DNA of 64,000 nucleotides, from NCBI GenBank assembly GCA_036260945.1, contig DATALT010000002.1, positions 434,001 to 498,000 of the forward strand, read 5' to 3'. A model generated the notes under the pieces. That model did not search any database. It was not told the origin of the DNA and saw only the letters and a list, made by a program, of their open reading frames with translations. This DNA comes from Candidatus Babeliales bacterium. Lineage in GTDB: Bacteria > Babelota > Babeliae > Babelales > JACPOV01. The position numbers and the translations under genes were made by a program. Each line of letters opens with the position of its first letter. Position 1 is the stretch's first letter. Positions 23,016 to 32,948 of the stretch are shown here, one piece after another.

Positions 23016-25019
23016 TTAATCTTCCAGTGGTAGACTGTCATTTTGTGAATTACTATCTTGAGTAAGTTTAATTGTAGCATTTCTATATAAAGACGCAATA
23101 TAACCCCTATAAGCAAGCTCTTTTTGCTGCTGGGAGAGTTCTGCCATCAATTCCTGTTTTTTCTGCGCAAAAAGGGCTTCATCGAACGGTTTCATGCTTT
23201 CCAATTTCAAGATATAGGCGGTATCGCCTTGCTCTGCCGCATGCAAAGCCCCCGGTTTTGAAAGATTGCTTATTGCGCTCATTGGGAAATGCTTAGCTTC
23301 AAGTGCATCTATCGATTCTTTATCGTCAGGCGTTACCATGCCGGTCGATTCAACCGGACAACCAAGCTCATTTTTCAGGCTTGCTAGAGAAGCGGTTTTC
23401 GCTTTAGCTTGAGCTTCGCGTAGCACCTTTTTCATAGCTTTACGTGCTTTATCATAGTAAAGATCATCTTCCACTACTTTTCTTACTGTTTCTAGAGGAA
23501 CTTCGGCACTTTTCTCAATTCCGGTTGTCTCAAGAATATAGCCGATACCTTCATCGCTGGTAAAAGTGGTCCATTCGTGAAGTGGATTCTTGAAAATACG
23601 CTGAGATAGGAGGCTCGTATCTTTTCTGCTTACTTGAGCATTGCGCGAAATACCCTGATGTTTTTGTACAAAAGCATCAATCATCTCTGGCTTGGTGCGC
23701 AATTGATTTGTCAGAGCGCGGCTTTCACGAGTAAATTGCTCATCAAATTTTTGCTTGGTAAGCAATTTAACAATTTCCGGCTTTACCATTGCTAATGTTT
23801 TATAAACTGCCGGTTTACGACTTACTCGCTGCACCAATTCTAGACCCGCGTCTGTTTTAACGATATCAGAAATATCGCCATCGTTTTGTAATCTAAACGA
23901 TGCTTTTTCAAGCGCTTCGTGCATTTCGCCTTTTTTGAAAAACCCAAGAAGTCCGCCCTTTGAAGCGGTTGATGCATCTTGAGAATGTTCTTTAGCAAGT
24001 TTTGCAAAATTACCCGGAGTTTGCTTCAACTCTTCTTTAATTTTCTGCATAAGTTCAAGAGCTTGATTTGGGAGCTTTTCATCAAGCTTTACCAAAATTC
24101 TGCGCACTTGTACTTCTACAGGAGATTCTAGATAATCTGGTTTGTGATCGCTGTAATATTTTTCAATCGCTTCATCGGGTATTTTCAAACCAAATTGATC
24201 CTGCTTAAATTCATAAACTTTCGCTGAACGTTTTTCTGATGACCAATAACGCTTGGAAGCACTATTTTGTTCAGCAAAAAAAGTTTCTAATTCTTTTTGA
24301 TCAAGTGGCTTTGTACGCAACTCTTTAAGATATTTATCTAATTTTAACGTAAGCATACTGTATTCGCGCGGAATATAGCGCGCAATAAACGCGTCTCTCA
24401 AATCCTGGTTTGAAATATAATGAGAAAGGCAAATCATATCGCGTACCATAATACGGCGAAGTGCTTCTTCAATAGATTGCTCGAAATCAGAAAGCGTAAT
24501 TGCGTGAGTTTGCAAATAATAGCGGAGCATATTCATAGAGATCTGTCCGCGTTGATCGACAACACTGAACGGAACCGTGTCGCGCAATTCTTGAACAACA
24601 AATATTGGATCTTGCATTTTGCGCGCAAGGAAGTCACCAGAAATTTTAATGCCGAGTGCGTCTGCAACGGTATTAAGAATGGCTTCTACAATAAGTGATT
24701 GCACCGCAAGTACGCGCGGATCTTCATTGATACCCATCATGCGCATCATCATTTCAGCTTGAGGGCCCATTTGTTCTTTAAAGAGTTCTATGCGCTCTGC
24801 TTCATGAACCACTTTTTGGCGAAATTGATTTACTGAAATTGCAGCATGGTCTACCGTTCCAATAGCTGGCGCTCCGCCGCTAAATCTCTTAAACAGATTT
24901 GGGGAGAAAAGCAAACTTCCTCCGGCCATAGAAAAAAAAGTAATCCAGAGAATTGCTTTTGCAAATTTATTTTTCAACATGCGTTGTTGAGCAGATGTCA
25001 TGATCTTACTACCTTTCAT
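23016..25019 (-). CDS. PpiD/SurA-like membrane-anchored peptidyl-prolyl isomerase
   Basis: The 667-residue protein has a single N-terminal transmembrane helix ([17 protein letters not shown]), a SurA-N-like chaperone region (about 45-240) and a parvulin domain near 270-370. The parvulin part reads [20 protein letters not shown] through [21 protein letters not shown] further helical region follows. The layout is that of PpiD, a periplasmic folding helper for outer-membrane and secreted proteins, which suits the large exported set here. It is coupled to the upstream SPOR gene by a 4-base overlap. A second in-frame ATG (MTSAQQ) six codons in could also be the start. Confidence 0.85.
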   Translation of the reverse strand: MKGSKIMTSAQQRMLKNKFAKAILWITFFSMAGGSLLFSPNLFKRFSGGAPAIGTVDHAAISVNQFRQKVVHEAERIELFKEQMGPQAEMMMRMMGINEDPRVLAVQSLIVEAILNTVADALGIKISGDFLARKMQDPIFVVQELRDTVPFSVVDQRGQISMNMLRYYLQTHAITLSDFEQSIEEALRRIMVRDMICLSHYISNQDLRDAFIARYIPREYSMLTLKLDKYLKELRTKPLDQKELETFFAEQNSASKRYWSSEKRSAKVYEFKQDQFGLKIPDEAIEKYYSDHKPDYLESPVEVQVRRILVKLDEKLPNQALELMQKIKEELKQTPGNFAKLAKEHSQDASTASKGGLLGFFKKGEMHEALEKASFRLQNDGDISDIVKTDAGLELVQRVSRKPAVYKTLAMVKPEIVKLLTKQKFDEQFTRESRALTNQLRTKPEMIDAFVQKHQGISRNAQVSRKDTSLLSQRIFKNPLHEWTTFTSDEGIGYILETTGIEKSAEVPLETVRKVVEDDLYYDKARKAMKKVLREAQAKAKTASLASLKNELGCPVESTGMVTPDDKESIDALEAKHFPMSAISNLSKPGALHAAEQGDTAYILKLESMKPFDEALFAQKKQELMAELSQQQKELAYRGYIASLYRNATIKLTQDSNSQNDSLPLED

Positions 25020-25657
25020 TGAGTGCGATTTTTTGTTTGGAGTATCTGCACTTTTTTCAACGACGGTTCGGTTATTTTTATTGAACTAATAAGTGCTTCT
25101 ACTTCAGGTCTTGTTGTATATGATGCGGTGTTGACCGTATACCAAGTTTTTGTGATCGGTTTACCGTCACGCGAACGACCTGAGCTTACTCGTTTTACTA
25201 TCGTAGTTGCAATTCCTCTTTTTTGCAATCGGGCAACTAAAACTTGAGCGTCTTTTTGTACGTTTGATCTCATCAACTGAGCATAATAAGACGCGGCTGT
25301 TTGAGCACTTGCATCAATCTTTGGATGAGGAATAGCTGCATGCGCAGGTAGATCCTGAGTTGTTACTTCTTCTTTATTTTGACCATCTTGATTGGTAGCT
25401 CCATCAAGAACTGATTGTTCAGTTCCATAAAGTGTTGTCATTGAATGATGTAAGCGATCAGCAAATGATTGTTCGTTAACATCATGCGTAAACATATCCA
25501 CTGCCGCTTTTTTACCCATTAAATAACCGGCGCAAAATACACCTATTAATAATACGATCAATAAAGATGTTGCAACTGCCGTTTGAGTTCTATCAAGTAT
25601 CACACAAGGATCTTGATGGCAGTTACAAGTACAATTTATATCATGTAAATCTTTCAT
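25016..25657 (-). CDS. SPOR-domain membrane protein with Cys-rich cytoplasmic tail
   Basis: This 213-residue protein has an unusual N-terminus with four cysteines and a His (NCTCNCHQDPC), then a transmembrane helix (TSLLIVLLIGVFCAGYLMG, about 30-50). A disordered linker follows, then a C-terminal SPOR domain (about 130-210: YYAQLMRSNVQKDAQVLVAR, WYTVNTASYTTRPEVEALI). SPOR domains bind glycan strands stripped of peptides and recruit proteins to the septum. The Cys cluster could bind zinc. It overlaps miaA upstream and the PpiD-like gene downstream by 4 bases each, so all are one operon. Confidence 0.8.
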   Translation of the reverse strand: MKDLHDINCTCNCHQDPCVILDRTQTAVATSLLIVLLIGVFCAGYLMGKKAAVDMFTHDVNEQSFADRLHHSMTTLYGTEQSVLDGATNQDGQNKEEVTTQDLPAHAAIPHPKIDASAQTAASYYAQLMRSNVQKDAQVLVARLQKRGIATTIVKRVSSGRSRDGKPITKTWYTVNTASYTTRPEVEALISSIKITEPSLKKVQILQTKNRTQ

Positions 25658-26673
25658 AATAATCCTTTTTTTTGTGCGATCATTTCCTTAATATACAGCG
25701 CCGCGTCGCAACTATTGGTAGTTGTTAAGTTAATGGTAATAATTGAAGGCCCATCTTCAAGATTTCCAAGAGTGCGTACCATCATTGCCCCAAAAGTAAG
25801 TTGCCGCTTTGCATAGTTACGCGTTTTTTGTGCGATCGTTTCATTGAGCATTTTGTACGCAGGTGCAGAATAGTCTGCATTGTGTACAAAGCGTACAACG
25901 TCATCGTACCCAAGAATTTTTTTTTGCGACACAAACTGCTGCCATTCTGGAGAAAGCATCTGGACTTCCTTTATCCAGTTGAGCGTTTTATCATCCGATA
26001 ATGCCAGCATTTGATCGGTGCGCTGATTTATCCGCGCATAAAGATCTTCTCGTTCTCGTGTCACCATTATAAAGATATATGGTCCGAAAGGACGGTACTC
26101 TGGCCGAACGGAAGATGGCAATTGACCAGTTTCGTACCAAATGTCCAGTGCACGTTTTATCCGGTACTCATCATTATGGTGAATCGCGCGAGCGCGCGCC
26201 GGATCGATCTGCTCAAGAAGTTTCCATGAATACGGTGGTCGATCAGCCGTCGGTGCACTTTTTATATGCATAGGTTCATTCATGGGAAAAAGGAGTGACA
26301 TACAATAAAAACCGCTGCCACCAACAATTATTGGCGTCTGCCCTTTTTGTCCAGCTTGTTCTAGTGCTTGCACCGCTAAACGGCCATACTCAACCGCAGT
26401 GATTGGCCGCGGCTGAGAAACTATATCAAATAATGCGTACGGAATATCCAGTTGATCAAGTGATGGTTTTGCAGTTCCTATCGAAAGTGGCTCATAAAAT
26501 TGCCCTAGATCACAATTAATCATCACACCATTCATCAAGCGTGCCAGTTCAATCGCCAAATCAGTTTTACCAACGGCGGTAGGTCCGTAAATAATAATCG
26601 CAGGTTGTTTCTGCGATATTTTTTGCCGTTGGCGATCAAGGAGATCCGGGCAAGATTTTTTTATGGTGCTCAT
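25654..26673 (-). CDS. miaA: tRNA dimethylallyltransferase
   Basis: The 339-residue enzyme adds a dimethylallyl group to A37 of tRNAs that read UNN codons. It has the P-loop IIYGPTAVGKTDLAIELAR at about 28-45, the conserved INCDLGQFYEPLSIGTAKP (usually DSxQxY), VGGSGFYCMSLLF and the later KTRNYAKRQLTF block, typical of MiaA. It is about 30 residues longer than usual because of an N-terminal extension. It lies 3 bases after carD and overlaps the SPOR gene by 4 bases. Confidence 0.94.
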   Translation of the reverse strand: MSTIKKSCPDLLDRQRQKISQKQPAIIIYGPTAVGKTDLAIELARLMNGVMINCDLGQFYEPLSIGTAKPSLDQLDIPYALFDIVSQPRPITAVEYGRLAVQALEQAGQKGQTPIIVGGSGFYCMSLLFPMNEPMHIKSAPTADRPPYSWKLLEQIDPARARAIHHNDEYRIKRALDIWYETGQLPSSVRPEYRPFGPYIFIMVTREREDLYARINQRTDQMLALSDDKTLNWIKEVQMLSPEWQQFVSQKKILGYDDVVRFVHNADYSAPAYKMLNETIAQKTRNYAKRQLTFGAMMVRTLGNLEDGPSIITINLTTTNSCDAALYIKEMIAQKKGLL

Positions 26674-26676
26674 ACA

Positions 26677-27210
26677 TTATAGTATTTGTTGTGATGCTTT
26701 GTGGCCTATCGATCCAAAAAAAGATCGTAAATGTTCTATAGCTTTTTCTTCACCAATTTTTTGCACATGGGCAATTTCTTGCGCCAAAAGCATCTCAGCT
26801 TGCAGCAAAAGATTCTTCTCGCAAAAAGAAAGCTCTTTATTAAGTTCTATAGATTTTAGATCTCGATAAATTTCAGCAGTCGCTCTCAGATTATTCTCTT
26901 TTAGTTTTCCCTGATAAGCTTTATTTCTGTGCTTCCAATTACTCGTAACTTGTTGATGGGCTTTTCTTGGAGATGGCTGAGAAAGTAATTCAAAAACTAC
27001 TTCAATGCTATCTTGAGAACTGAGTGGGCGAATCCCATTCACCTCAAGACTATTAACCGGTACCAAAATTGTCATCTCTTTATTTATGAATCTCAATTCA
27101 TAAAGAGTTGTTGTTTTTCCAGAAATAACTTTTTCTACAATACGATTAATTTTGGCGACACCATGTCCCGGGTATACAACTTTTTCGTTCAGTTCAAAAC
27201 GAACCATCAT
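26677..27210 (-). CDS. carD: CarD-family transcriptional regulator
   Basis: The gene encodes 177 residues from the ATG at 27210, chosen because GGGAG stands 5 bases before it. The N-terminal Tudor-like RNA-polymerase-binding domain is clear (RFELNEKVVYPGHGVAKINR, then YELRFINKEMTILVPV). The helical DNA-binding domain covers about 75-175 (SWKHRNKAY-like segment HRNKAYQGKLKENN). CarD binds the RNA polymerase beta lobe and stabilises open complexes, especially at rRNA promoters. It heads the long minus-strand block that continues with miaA. Assignment is firm. Confidence 0.9.
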   Translation of the reverse strand: MMVRFELNEKVVYPGHGVAKINRIVEKVISGKTTTLYELRFINKEMTILVPVNSLEVNGIRPLSSQDSIEVVFELLSQPSPRKAHQQVTSNWKHRNKAYQGKLKENNLRATAEIYRDLKSIELNKELSFCEKNLLLQAEMLLAQEIAHVQKIGEEKAIEHLRSFFGSIGHKASQQIL

Positions 27211-27246
27211 ACGTACTCCCTTTTCTGTAAGCACGTGCGTTAACAC

Positions 27247-27663
27247 ACCTACCGAAAAAGCTTTACCTGTTGCATACAGTCTAGCACAAACGAACGCGAT
27301 TTAAAATTGTTCCGAGATACTCGTTGAAAAAAAGTTTAGTTATTTTTAAAATTTAACATCTACCGCGCTGAAAAAAAACGATTTCGACGTTTTGCTCAGA
27401 TAAAAGTTTTAACCACGCGCCTTGTATTTGTTAAAAAAGATTAAAGCGTTGGCCATAGGTTAAATTTAATCGCCACGAGCATTTTCGATGTTATTTTTTA
27501 CACACATTGAAAGAATTTAATATTTTTCACAATGCCTTCTTGTGCACATTATAATGAGCGCACGTGCAATCGCCTTGCTAGATCGAATAGAATGAAGTAT
27601 TCTTTATTACAAGTATCAAATATAAAATAAGGCGCCTTTTAAGGGAATAACGGAGCAATATCT
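27247..27663. other. Gene-free stretch between divergent carD and EamA genes
   Basis: About 420 bases without a convincing gene. The composition is AT-rich with T runs. It must hold the promoters for both flanking transcripts, but I see no box pair good enough to call and no structured RNA. Confidence 0.4.
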
Positions 27664-28527
27664 GTGTTTTTGCTTATATCTACCTTCTTTTTACTAGCTT
27701 CCGCTATTATCGCCAACAAGTTTGCGTTGAGCGTTCTTTCGCCCATGGCGCTCGTTGCGATTCGAATGCTTGGTGGCGGATTAGTACTTTTATGGTACGA
27801 ACGATCCGCTCTCAAAAATATTAAGAATTTTATTTTGCCACTTACCCTTATTGCGCTTTGTACCACCTTCATTAATTCACTTCTTAAAGCGTACGCGTTG
27901 CAACACCTCCCCTCAAGCAAGGCGGCTCTCATTGCTGGTCTCGATCCGATTGTTACCGCGATGATCGCTTTTGTGACGCTCCAAGAAGCGCTTAATGTTC
28001 AGCAATTTCTAGCAATCGCTCTGGCAATGATCGGCAGCGCTTCACTTTGCTATGATGGTATTTCAGGATGGGGCACTGGAGCTCCCATCGCTAGTTGCGC
28101 AGCGTTTGCTGCTATGGTAATCGGCAGGTATGGATGGATAAAGGCACAAAAGATTTTGGTCGATACTCATCTGACCCCCCGACAACTCAATGCTGGTATG
28201 ATGATTATTTCCGGATCGATTGCACTCGCTTGGCTCATGGCCAGCCCAACCGATTTTTTTTTGCAACTCTCCCACCTGAATTCACGTAAACTTATTTTTG
28301 CGGTTCTTTACACCACCTTTATAGGAAATGTTTTGGCGTATCCGCTCTATGCATCACTTCTCAAAAAATATTCAGCTACGCTTCTTTCTCTTTTTGGTTT
28401 TTTAATTCCGGTTTTTGTAACATTACTCGCAATTCCTGTTCTTTCAGAAACCTGCACAAGCAGAGTGATTATATCAGGAGCAATAATGTTTGCCGGTGTT
28501 GCGTTATTTATAAAATCATCAAAATAA
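27664..28527 (+). CDS. EamA/DMT-family transporter (GTG start)
   Basis: The 287-residue membrane protein has about ten helices arranged as two EamA halves. Typical features are SKAALIAGLDPIVTAMIAF in the first half and KKYSATLLSLFGFLIPVFVT in the second. DMT proteins export or exchange metabolites such as amino acids or nucleotide sugars. In intracellular bacteria some import host S-adenosylmethionine or amino acids. The start is GTG with GGAG 8 bases upstream. A second family member is encoded at 40784. Substrate unknown. Confidence 0.85.
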   Translation: MFLLISTFFLLASAIIANKFALSVLSPMALVAIRMLGGGLVLLWYERSALKNIKNFILPLTLIALCTTFINSLLKAYALQHLPSSKAALIAGLDPIVTAMIAFVTLQEALNVQQFLAIALAMIGSASLCYDGISGWGTGAPIASCAAFAAMVIGRYGWIKAQKILVDTHLTPRQLNAGMMIISGSIALAWLMASPTDFFLQLSHLNSRKLIFAVLYTTFIGNVLAYPLYASLLKKYSATLLSLFGFLIPVFVTLLAIPVLSETCTSRVIISGAIMFAGVALFIKSSK

Positions 28528-28683
28528 GTAACAATGGCGTGCCTTGTTTACCAAGCTGCCATTTAGTTCTTTTTCAACCATATCATCAATGTACCCAATG
28601 CGTGCAGCACTATTCCATTGAACCCCCATAGCGCATCAGAGTAGAATCAAAAAAGGGAATAGTGTTAATTGGGGGAGGTCGCT

Positions 28684-29325
28684 ATGCGCAAGCATGCTTT
28701 TATTATGATAATTATGGTCGCATCAACCTTATTTTTAGCGATGCGGTACAAGCCGCTGCAACTAATAACTAAAGCTCGCCCTTTTAGCAGCACTCTAATC
28801 CGGCCCATGAGCACGCAGGTACCGCGCAGATTCTTAAGTTTAGGTAGAGCTACCATTCTATCAGCACCTATCGCAGCATTGATCGCACAAATCGCCACGA
28901 ACTCGGCGCTTCGCGGGAGATTTGATTCTTATTTTCAATATGGAATCATCAAGACCGAACCAATAGAACTCATCAATGCTATCGATACGATTGATGCGCA
29001 GAAAGTAGGAGATCTTATCAGAGCAGACTCATCTCTAATAACCCATTCAACAATCATTGATAAACTTATTGGACTCAAGAATCGAGTTATGACCGATCAA
29101 TTAACGCCAGATGAAGAGCAACGGGCACTCGCCATTATGACCGCTATAAATTGTGCATTATCAAATGCTGTAACTCAAGCAAAGATGGTGGGCTACACTT
29201 TCTCAGCTGCACAGATAGAAAAAATGATGTTTCAAGCATGGGAAATTGAGTTTGCAACGGGTAACTATTTGAATTATAGATCGGCACGCTTGCGTGATTT
29301 AGAGCGAAGCAAGAGATGGTTTTGA
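28684..29325 (+). CDS. Exported or anchored helical protein of unknown function
   Basis: The gene encodes 213 residues from the ATG at 28684, which has a near-perfect GGGGGAGG site 5 bases upstream. A hydrophobic N-terminal segment (AFIMIIMVASTLFLAM) is a signal peptide or anchor. A second hydrophobic stretch follows (ATILSAPIAALIAQIA). The C-terminal 130 residues are helical with regular Ile, Leu and Ala spacing, e.g. ELINAIDTIDAQKVGDLI and QRALAIMTAINCALSNAV. The first of these loosely resembles an ankyrin-type helix pair but lacks the repeat consensus. Function not recognised. Confidence 0.65.
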   Translation: MRKHAFIMIIMVASTLFLAMRYKPLQLITKARPFSSTLIRPMSTQVPRRFLSLGRATILSAPIAALIAQIATNSALRGRFDSYFQYGIIKTEPIELINAIDTIDAQKVGDLIRADSSLITHSTIIDKLIGLKNRVMTDQLTPDEEQRALAIMTAINCALSNAVTQAKMVGYTFSAAQIEKMMFQAWEIEFATGNYLNYRSARLRDLERSKRWF

Positions 29326-29329
29326 GACG

Positions 29330-30087
29330 AGTGCAGATTAAGTACGATCTTTATTCGTAAAAAGACGAGAGCAGAGTGCGCGCCGCGCCCTCCTTCCCCT
29401 TTCAGGAATTTCTGTTCTTGTTATTTGATCTCGATGTTTCAAAAACCAAAAATAATAATTGAAGCGTCCGATTGGTTAAGAGACTTTAGCTAATTAAGAG
29501 ACGTGCTTTCGCGTGAAAATTCAGGGGAGAGTAGTAATGGGGCTTTTTTCGTGCGCGTACGTTCTTGTACGCCCGAGTGTTTACTCGTGCGGGGATGAAT
29601 AAGGATAGCTTCCTTAATAAGGTGTAATGAATTGTTCCTTATAAAGTATAGAGAGTTATATCCTTTTCATTTTTTCATTTAACTTCTTTCTTAGCTGCGC
29701 TATTTGAACGGAGTCTAGGCCAGCAGCCCCTTGTAACACATCGAAGCTGTGAAGGCTGCCTGGACGAAGACGGAGTGCTCCCCGCGCGGCCGCAGCTTCA
29801 TTAAAAAGGAACCTTTTTACACCCGGCCCTCCCTGGCTCGGGCCTATCATAAATTATGCGACAATAAGTCAATTACTTGCGTCCCTTTCGATAAAAAATC
29901 GCTATGCCATAATAGAGCATGCGCCAATGTGCCGGCCGCATCTCAAAAATCCTGCTTAAATCGCGCGCAAACAGAAAAAGTGCACTGTGATCAAAAGTAA
30001 GCGCAGACAGGCCAAAAAGCCATTCCGCCACCCTATCTAAATGAAAGAAATCTTAGCGTAATACACTCACATTTTATGAGTAATTAT
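29330..30087. other. Long gene-free stretch with a GC-rich island
   Basis: About 760 bases with no convincing gene. A GC-rich island lies at about 29690-29850 in otherwise AT-rich sequence. A minus-strand frame of 64 codons spans it (29656-29850), with Arg/Gly/Ala-rich content unlike the other proteins here. Small inverted repeats (GTGCGCGTACGTTCTTGTACG near 29550) are visible. I found no tmRNA, SRP RNA or RNase P hallmarks by eye. It may contain a decayed insertion or an unrecognised RNA. Confidence 0.45.
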
Positions 30088-30116
30088 TTGACATTATTTA
30101 AACTATGGTTTATAAA
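30088..30116 (+). promoter_or_regulatory. Sigma70-type promoter of dnaK with a small upstream inverted repeat
   Basis: TTGACA at 30088-30093 and TATAAA at 30111-30116 are separated by 17 bases. Just upstream, ACTCA and TGAGT (30065-30081) are inverted around 7 bases. No CIRCE element is seen, and the repeat does not match the HAIR operator of HspR. Confidence 0.65.
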
Positions 30117-30190
30117 ATATACGTGAAAAGTAGTTATTACTATGGAAATAATACCTCAATGAACATTGGGGGCAAAAACAAGGGAAATGT

Positions 30191-32071
30191 ATGGGAAAAA
30201 TTATAGGAATCGATTTAGGAACAACCAACTCTGTCGTAGCTTTCATGGAAGGCGGCAAGCCAAAAGTAATTCCAAGCAAGGATGGTGGTAATATTATCCC
30301 TTCTGTCGTCGCGTTCACCAAAGATGGCAAGCGCCTTGTGGGCACCCTAGCAAAACGCCAGGCAATTACCAATCCTGAAAATACTATTTATTCGGCCAAA
30401 CGCTTTATTGGCCATCGTTTTGACGAAGTTCAAAATGAAGCTAAAAACATGCCGTATACGCTCGTAAAAAGAGCCAATGGCGATGTTGGCATTTTAGCGC
30501 AAGGCAAAGAGTATTCTCCTCAAGAAATTGCCGCTGCAGTTTTGAGCTTAATTAAGCAGACAGCTGAAGAATATTTGGGCCAAACAGTAACCGAAGCGGT
30601 TATCACTGTTCCCGCATATTTTAACGATTCTCAGCGCCAAGCAACTAAAGATGCGGGAAAGATTGCAGGCCTTGAAGTAAAACGTATCATCAACGAACCA
30701 ACCGCTGCTGCCCTTGCGTATGGTATGGATAAGAAAAAAAGTGGCACCATAGCAGTATTCGACTTTGGTGGTGGAACATTTGATATTTCGGTGCTCGAAA
30801 TTAACGATGGCGTTATTGAAGTACGTTCAACCAACGGCGATACGCATTTGGGCGGAGATGATCTTGATCAACGCATTATCGATTATCTCGTTGATGAGTT
30901 CAAAAAAGAACAAGGCATCGATCTTCGTAGCGATAAAATGGCATTGCAGCGCTTAAAAGAAGCTGCCGAAAAAGCTAAAAAAGAATTGTCTTCAATTCCT
31001 GAAACCGATATCAACCTGCCCTATATTACTGCAGATGCTTCCGGCCCAAAACATTTGAACATTAAGATTTCACGCGCAAAATTCGAATCGATCTGCCAAG
31101 ATCTTTTCGATCGCTTGTTGATCCCATGCAAACGTGCAATGGCCGATGCGCAAATAGGCAACGATAAACTTGATGAAGTTATTTTGGTTGGTGGTTCAAC
31201 CCGTATTCCTAAAGTACAAGAATTGGTGCGCAAATTCTTTGAAAAAGAACCAAATAAGTCAGTTGACCCTGATGAAGTGGTCGCAGTCGGCGCTGCAATT
31301 CAAGGCGGTATTTTGGCTGGCGAAGTTACCGATGTACTTCTTTTAGATGTCACTCCCCTTTCACTTGGGATTGAAACACTCGGCGGCGTTGTAGCAAAGT
31401 TGATCGAACGAAATACAACCATTCCAACCCGTAAATCACAAGTATTTTCAACAGCTGAAGATAATCAAACAGCTGTTGATATTCGTGTGTTTCAAGGTGA
31501 GCGTGAATTTGCTAAAGATAATAAAATGCTTGGCCAATTCAGATTAGAAGGCGTTGCACCGGCTCCCCGCGGCATGCCGCAAATTGAAGTGACCTTCGAT
31601 ATCGATGCCAACGGTATTGTAAGCGTTTCTGCAAAAGATAAAGCAACCAATAAAGAGCAAAAAATAACGATCACTTCATCGAGCGGTCTTTCAAAAGAAG
31701 AAGTTGATCGCATGCTCAACGAAGCAAAAGCGCACGAAGCTGAAGATCGTAAAGCGCGCGAAACAATTGAAAAGAAAAATCGCCTTGATGGATTGATTCT
31801 TGAAATCGAGCGTTCGCTCAAAGAGAATAAAGAAAAAATCCAAGCAGGCGACGTAGAAAACGTTGAGAAAGAGCTTGAAAAAGCGCGCGTCGTGCTCAAA
31901 GAAAAATCAACCGATGAGCAAGCATTGCAACAAGCGACCGATGAGCTTTCTCAAACTTGGTACAAAGTTGCTGAGCAATTGTATAAACAAACCGGCCCAT
32001 CACAACCAGAAGCTGGCACCGATAAACAGTCCGGTTCTGAGCAAGGGCCAATTGATACCGATGCTCAATAA
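30191..32071 (+). CDS. dnaK: Chaperone protein DnaK (Hsp70)
   Basis: This 626-residue protein is a full-length Hsp70. The ATPase domain has [18 protein letters not shown], the phosphate-2 region [16 protein letters not shown] and the adenosine region [16 protein letters not shown]. The substrate-binding domain follows ([18 protein letters not shown]), then a helical lid and a Pro/Gln-rich tail that lacks the common EEVD-like ending. It binds unfolded proteins, helped by DnaJ and GrpE, neither of which is adjacent. It has its own promoter and terminator, so it is a single-gene unit. Heat control is likely but its operator is not clear. Confidence 0.98.
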   Translation: MGKIIGIDLGTTNSVVAFMEGGKPKVIPSKDGGNIIPSVVAFTKDGKRLVGTLAKRQAITNPENTIYSAKRFIGHRFDEVQNEAKNMPYTLVKRANGDVGILAQGKEYSPQEIAAAVLSLIKQTAEEYLGQTVTEAVITVPAYFNDSQRQATKDAGKIAGLEVKRIINEPTAAALAYGMDKKKSGTIAVFDFGGGTFDISVLEINDGVIEVRSTNGDTHLGGDDLDQRIIDYLVDEFKKEQGIDLRSDKMALQRLKEAAEKAKKELSSIPETDINLPYITADASGPKHLNIKISRAKFESICQDLFDRLLIPCKRAMADAQIGNDKLDEVILVGGSTRIPKVQELVRKFFEKEPNKSVDPDEVVAVGAAIQGGILAGEVTDVLLLDVTPLSLGIETLGGVVAKLIERNTTIPTRKSQVFSTAEDNQTAVDIRVFQGEREFAKDNKMLGQFRLEGVAPAPRGMPQIEVTFDIDANGIVSVSAKDKATNKEQKITITSSSGLSKEEVDRMLNEAKAHEAEDRKARETIEKKNRLDGLILEIERSLKENKEKIQAGDVENVEKELEKARVVLKEKSTDEQALQQATDELSQTWYKVAEQLYKQTGPSQPEAGTDKQSGSEQGPIDTDAQ

Positions 32072-32096
32072 CCCAAAAGCTCATTTGCTATAATAA

Positions 32097-32130
32097 AAAG
32101 GGCGCCCTAAAAAGCGCCCTTTATTTTTTT
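32097..32130 (+). terminator. Rho-independent terminator of dnaK
   Basis: AAAGGGCGC pairs with GCGCCCTTT around an 8-base loop, and a long T run follows. It lies 25 bases after the dnaK stop. Confidence 0.92.
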
Positions 32131-32176
32131 TACTATTCAGTCAAGAATATTTCGTTCTCGGAAATCTAAAAAACGC

Positions 32177-32836
32177 TTAGCGTTTTCTAAAAACAAATTC
32201 GTGCGCACCCTTAAGCGCCAAACTCGTACCGATTAAAAAAAAAGCTCTACTGATCCATAGATAAGGAAGCACTGATTTAATAGATGGATCTTTTGCGCAC
32301 GATTTACGAATGGTTAGATCCATGAATCGTTCCCCGCTTTCATTTTTTTGTATTACCGGTACAAACTGGCTTGGAAACGATTCGTGAATAGGAAACGTTT
32401 CATCAACATTATGTGGATCGCTCATTAAGCATCGCCATTCAACCCTATTGTTTATGTGCGGCGGAAATTGCCACCGCCAAACAATCCCATCATTTGTGTA
32501 CTTTTTATCCCCATAGGAAAAATACTGCTGACTTTTAAGCACCTCGCGGTCCCACCTATCATGAGCTGCTTTTAATCGATCAAAAGAAATATTTATGGTC
32601 CCTGGAAAGTCTTCATTAAATTTCTTACATACTTTCAAATGCTCGCTGTACTGGGCGTTAATCAATTTAAATTCGTGCTCTCTCTTGGAAAAATGATGAA
32701 TAGCCTTCTGGCTGAGAAATGCAATTGCACATCCTGTCACTATTTTGAATTGACAAGGAATTGGTGATTGGGCCAAAAGAAAAAATGGCATTATCATCGA
32801 AACTGTTATAAGGAATCCCTTCCCCAGACTTCCCAT
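32177..32836 (-). CDS. Membrane-anchored protein of unknown function
   Basis: The gene encodes 219 residues from the ATG at 32836, preceded by GGGG 4 bases upstream. Two hydrophobic segments occur near the N-terminus (FLITVSMIMPFFLLAQ and IVTGCAIAFLSQ) and one near the C-terminus (LPYLWISRAFFLIGTSLAL). Between them lies a soluble region rich in Trp, His and charged residues (NDGIVWRWQFPPHINNRVEW). The TM-soluble-TM layout resembles the genes at 34505, 35215 and 35822, so it may be a distant member of that local set. Function not recognised. Confidence 0.65.
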   Translation of the reverse strand: MGSLGKGFLITVSMIMPFFLLAQSPIPCQFKIVTGCAIAFLSQKAIHHFSKREHEFKLINAQYSEHLKVCKKFNEDFPGTINISFDRLKAAHDRWDREVLKSQQYFSYGDKKYTNDGIVWRWQFPPHINNRVEWRCLMSDPHNVDETFPIHESFPSQFVPVIQKNESGERFMDLTIRKSCAKDPSIKSVLPYLWISRAFFLIGTSLALKGAHEFVFRKR

Positions 32837-32948
32837 AGTTCCCCGCAATAAAAGAACGCCCACGTTGAGCGTTTTTCTATTATAATCTCAAGAAAGCGTT
32901 ACTTATCGCAATAAAACGCAGCGCAGAAAGCGCTTTTCTATTAATCAC

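Noticed and set aside
25016-25657. DPCVIL in the SPOR protein as another CaaX-like motif
   Set aside because: It is internal, near the N-terminus. A CaaX box must be the last four residues.
29656-29850. A 64-codon minus-strand frame across the GC-rich island as a real gene
   Set aside because: There is no clear ribosome binding site and the composition changes mid-frame. I report it as an anomaly rather than a CDS.
30065-30081. ACTCA-N7-TGAGT ahead of dnaK as the HAIR operator of HspR
   Set aside because: HAIR reads CTTGAGT-N7-ACTCAAG, so the half-sites here are in the opposite order and only five bases long.
29330-30087. tmRNA, SRP RNA or RNase P RNA in the long gene-free stretch
   Set aside because: I looked for the tmRNA T-arm and CCA end, the SRP tetraloop core and the RNase P GAGGAAAGTCC block and found none on either strand.
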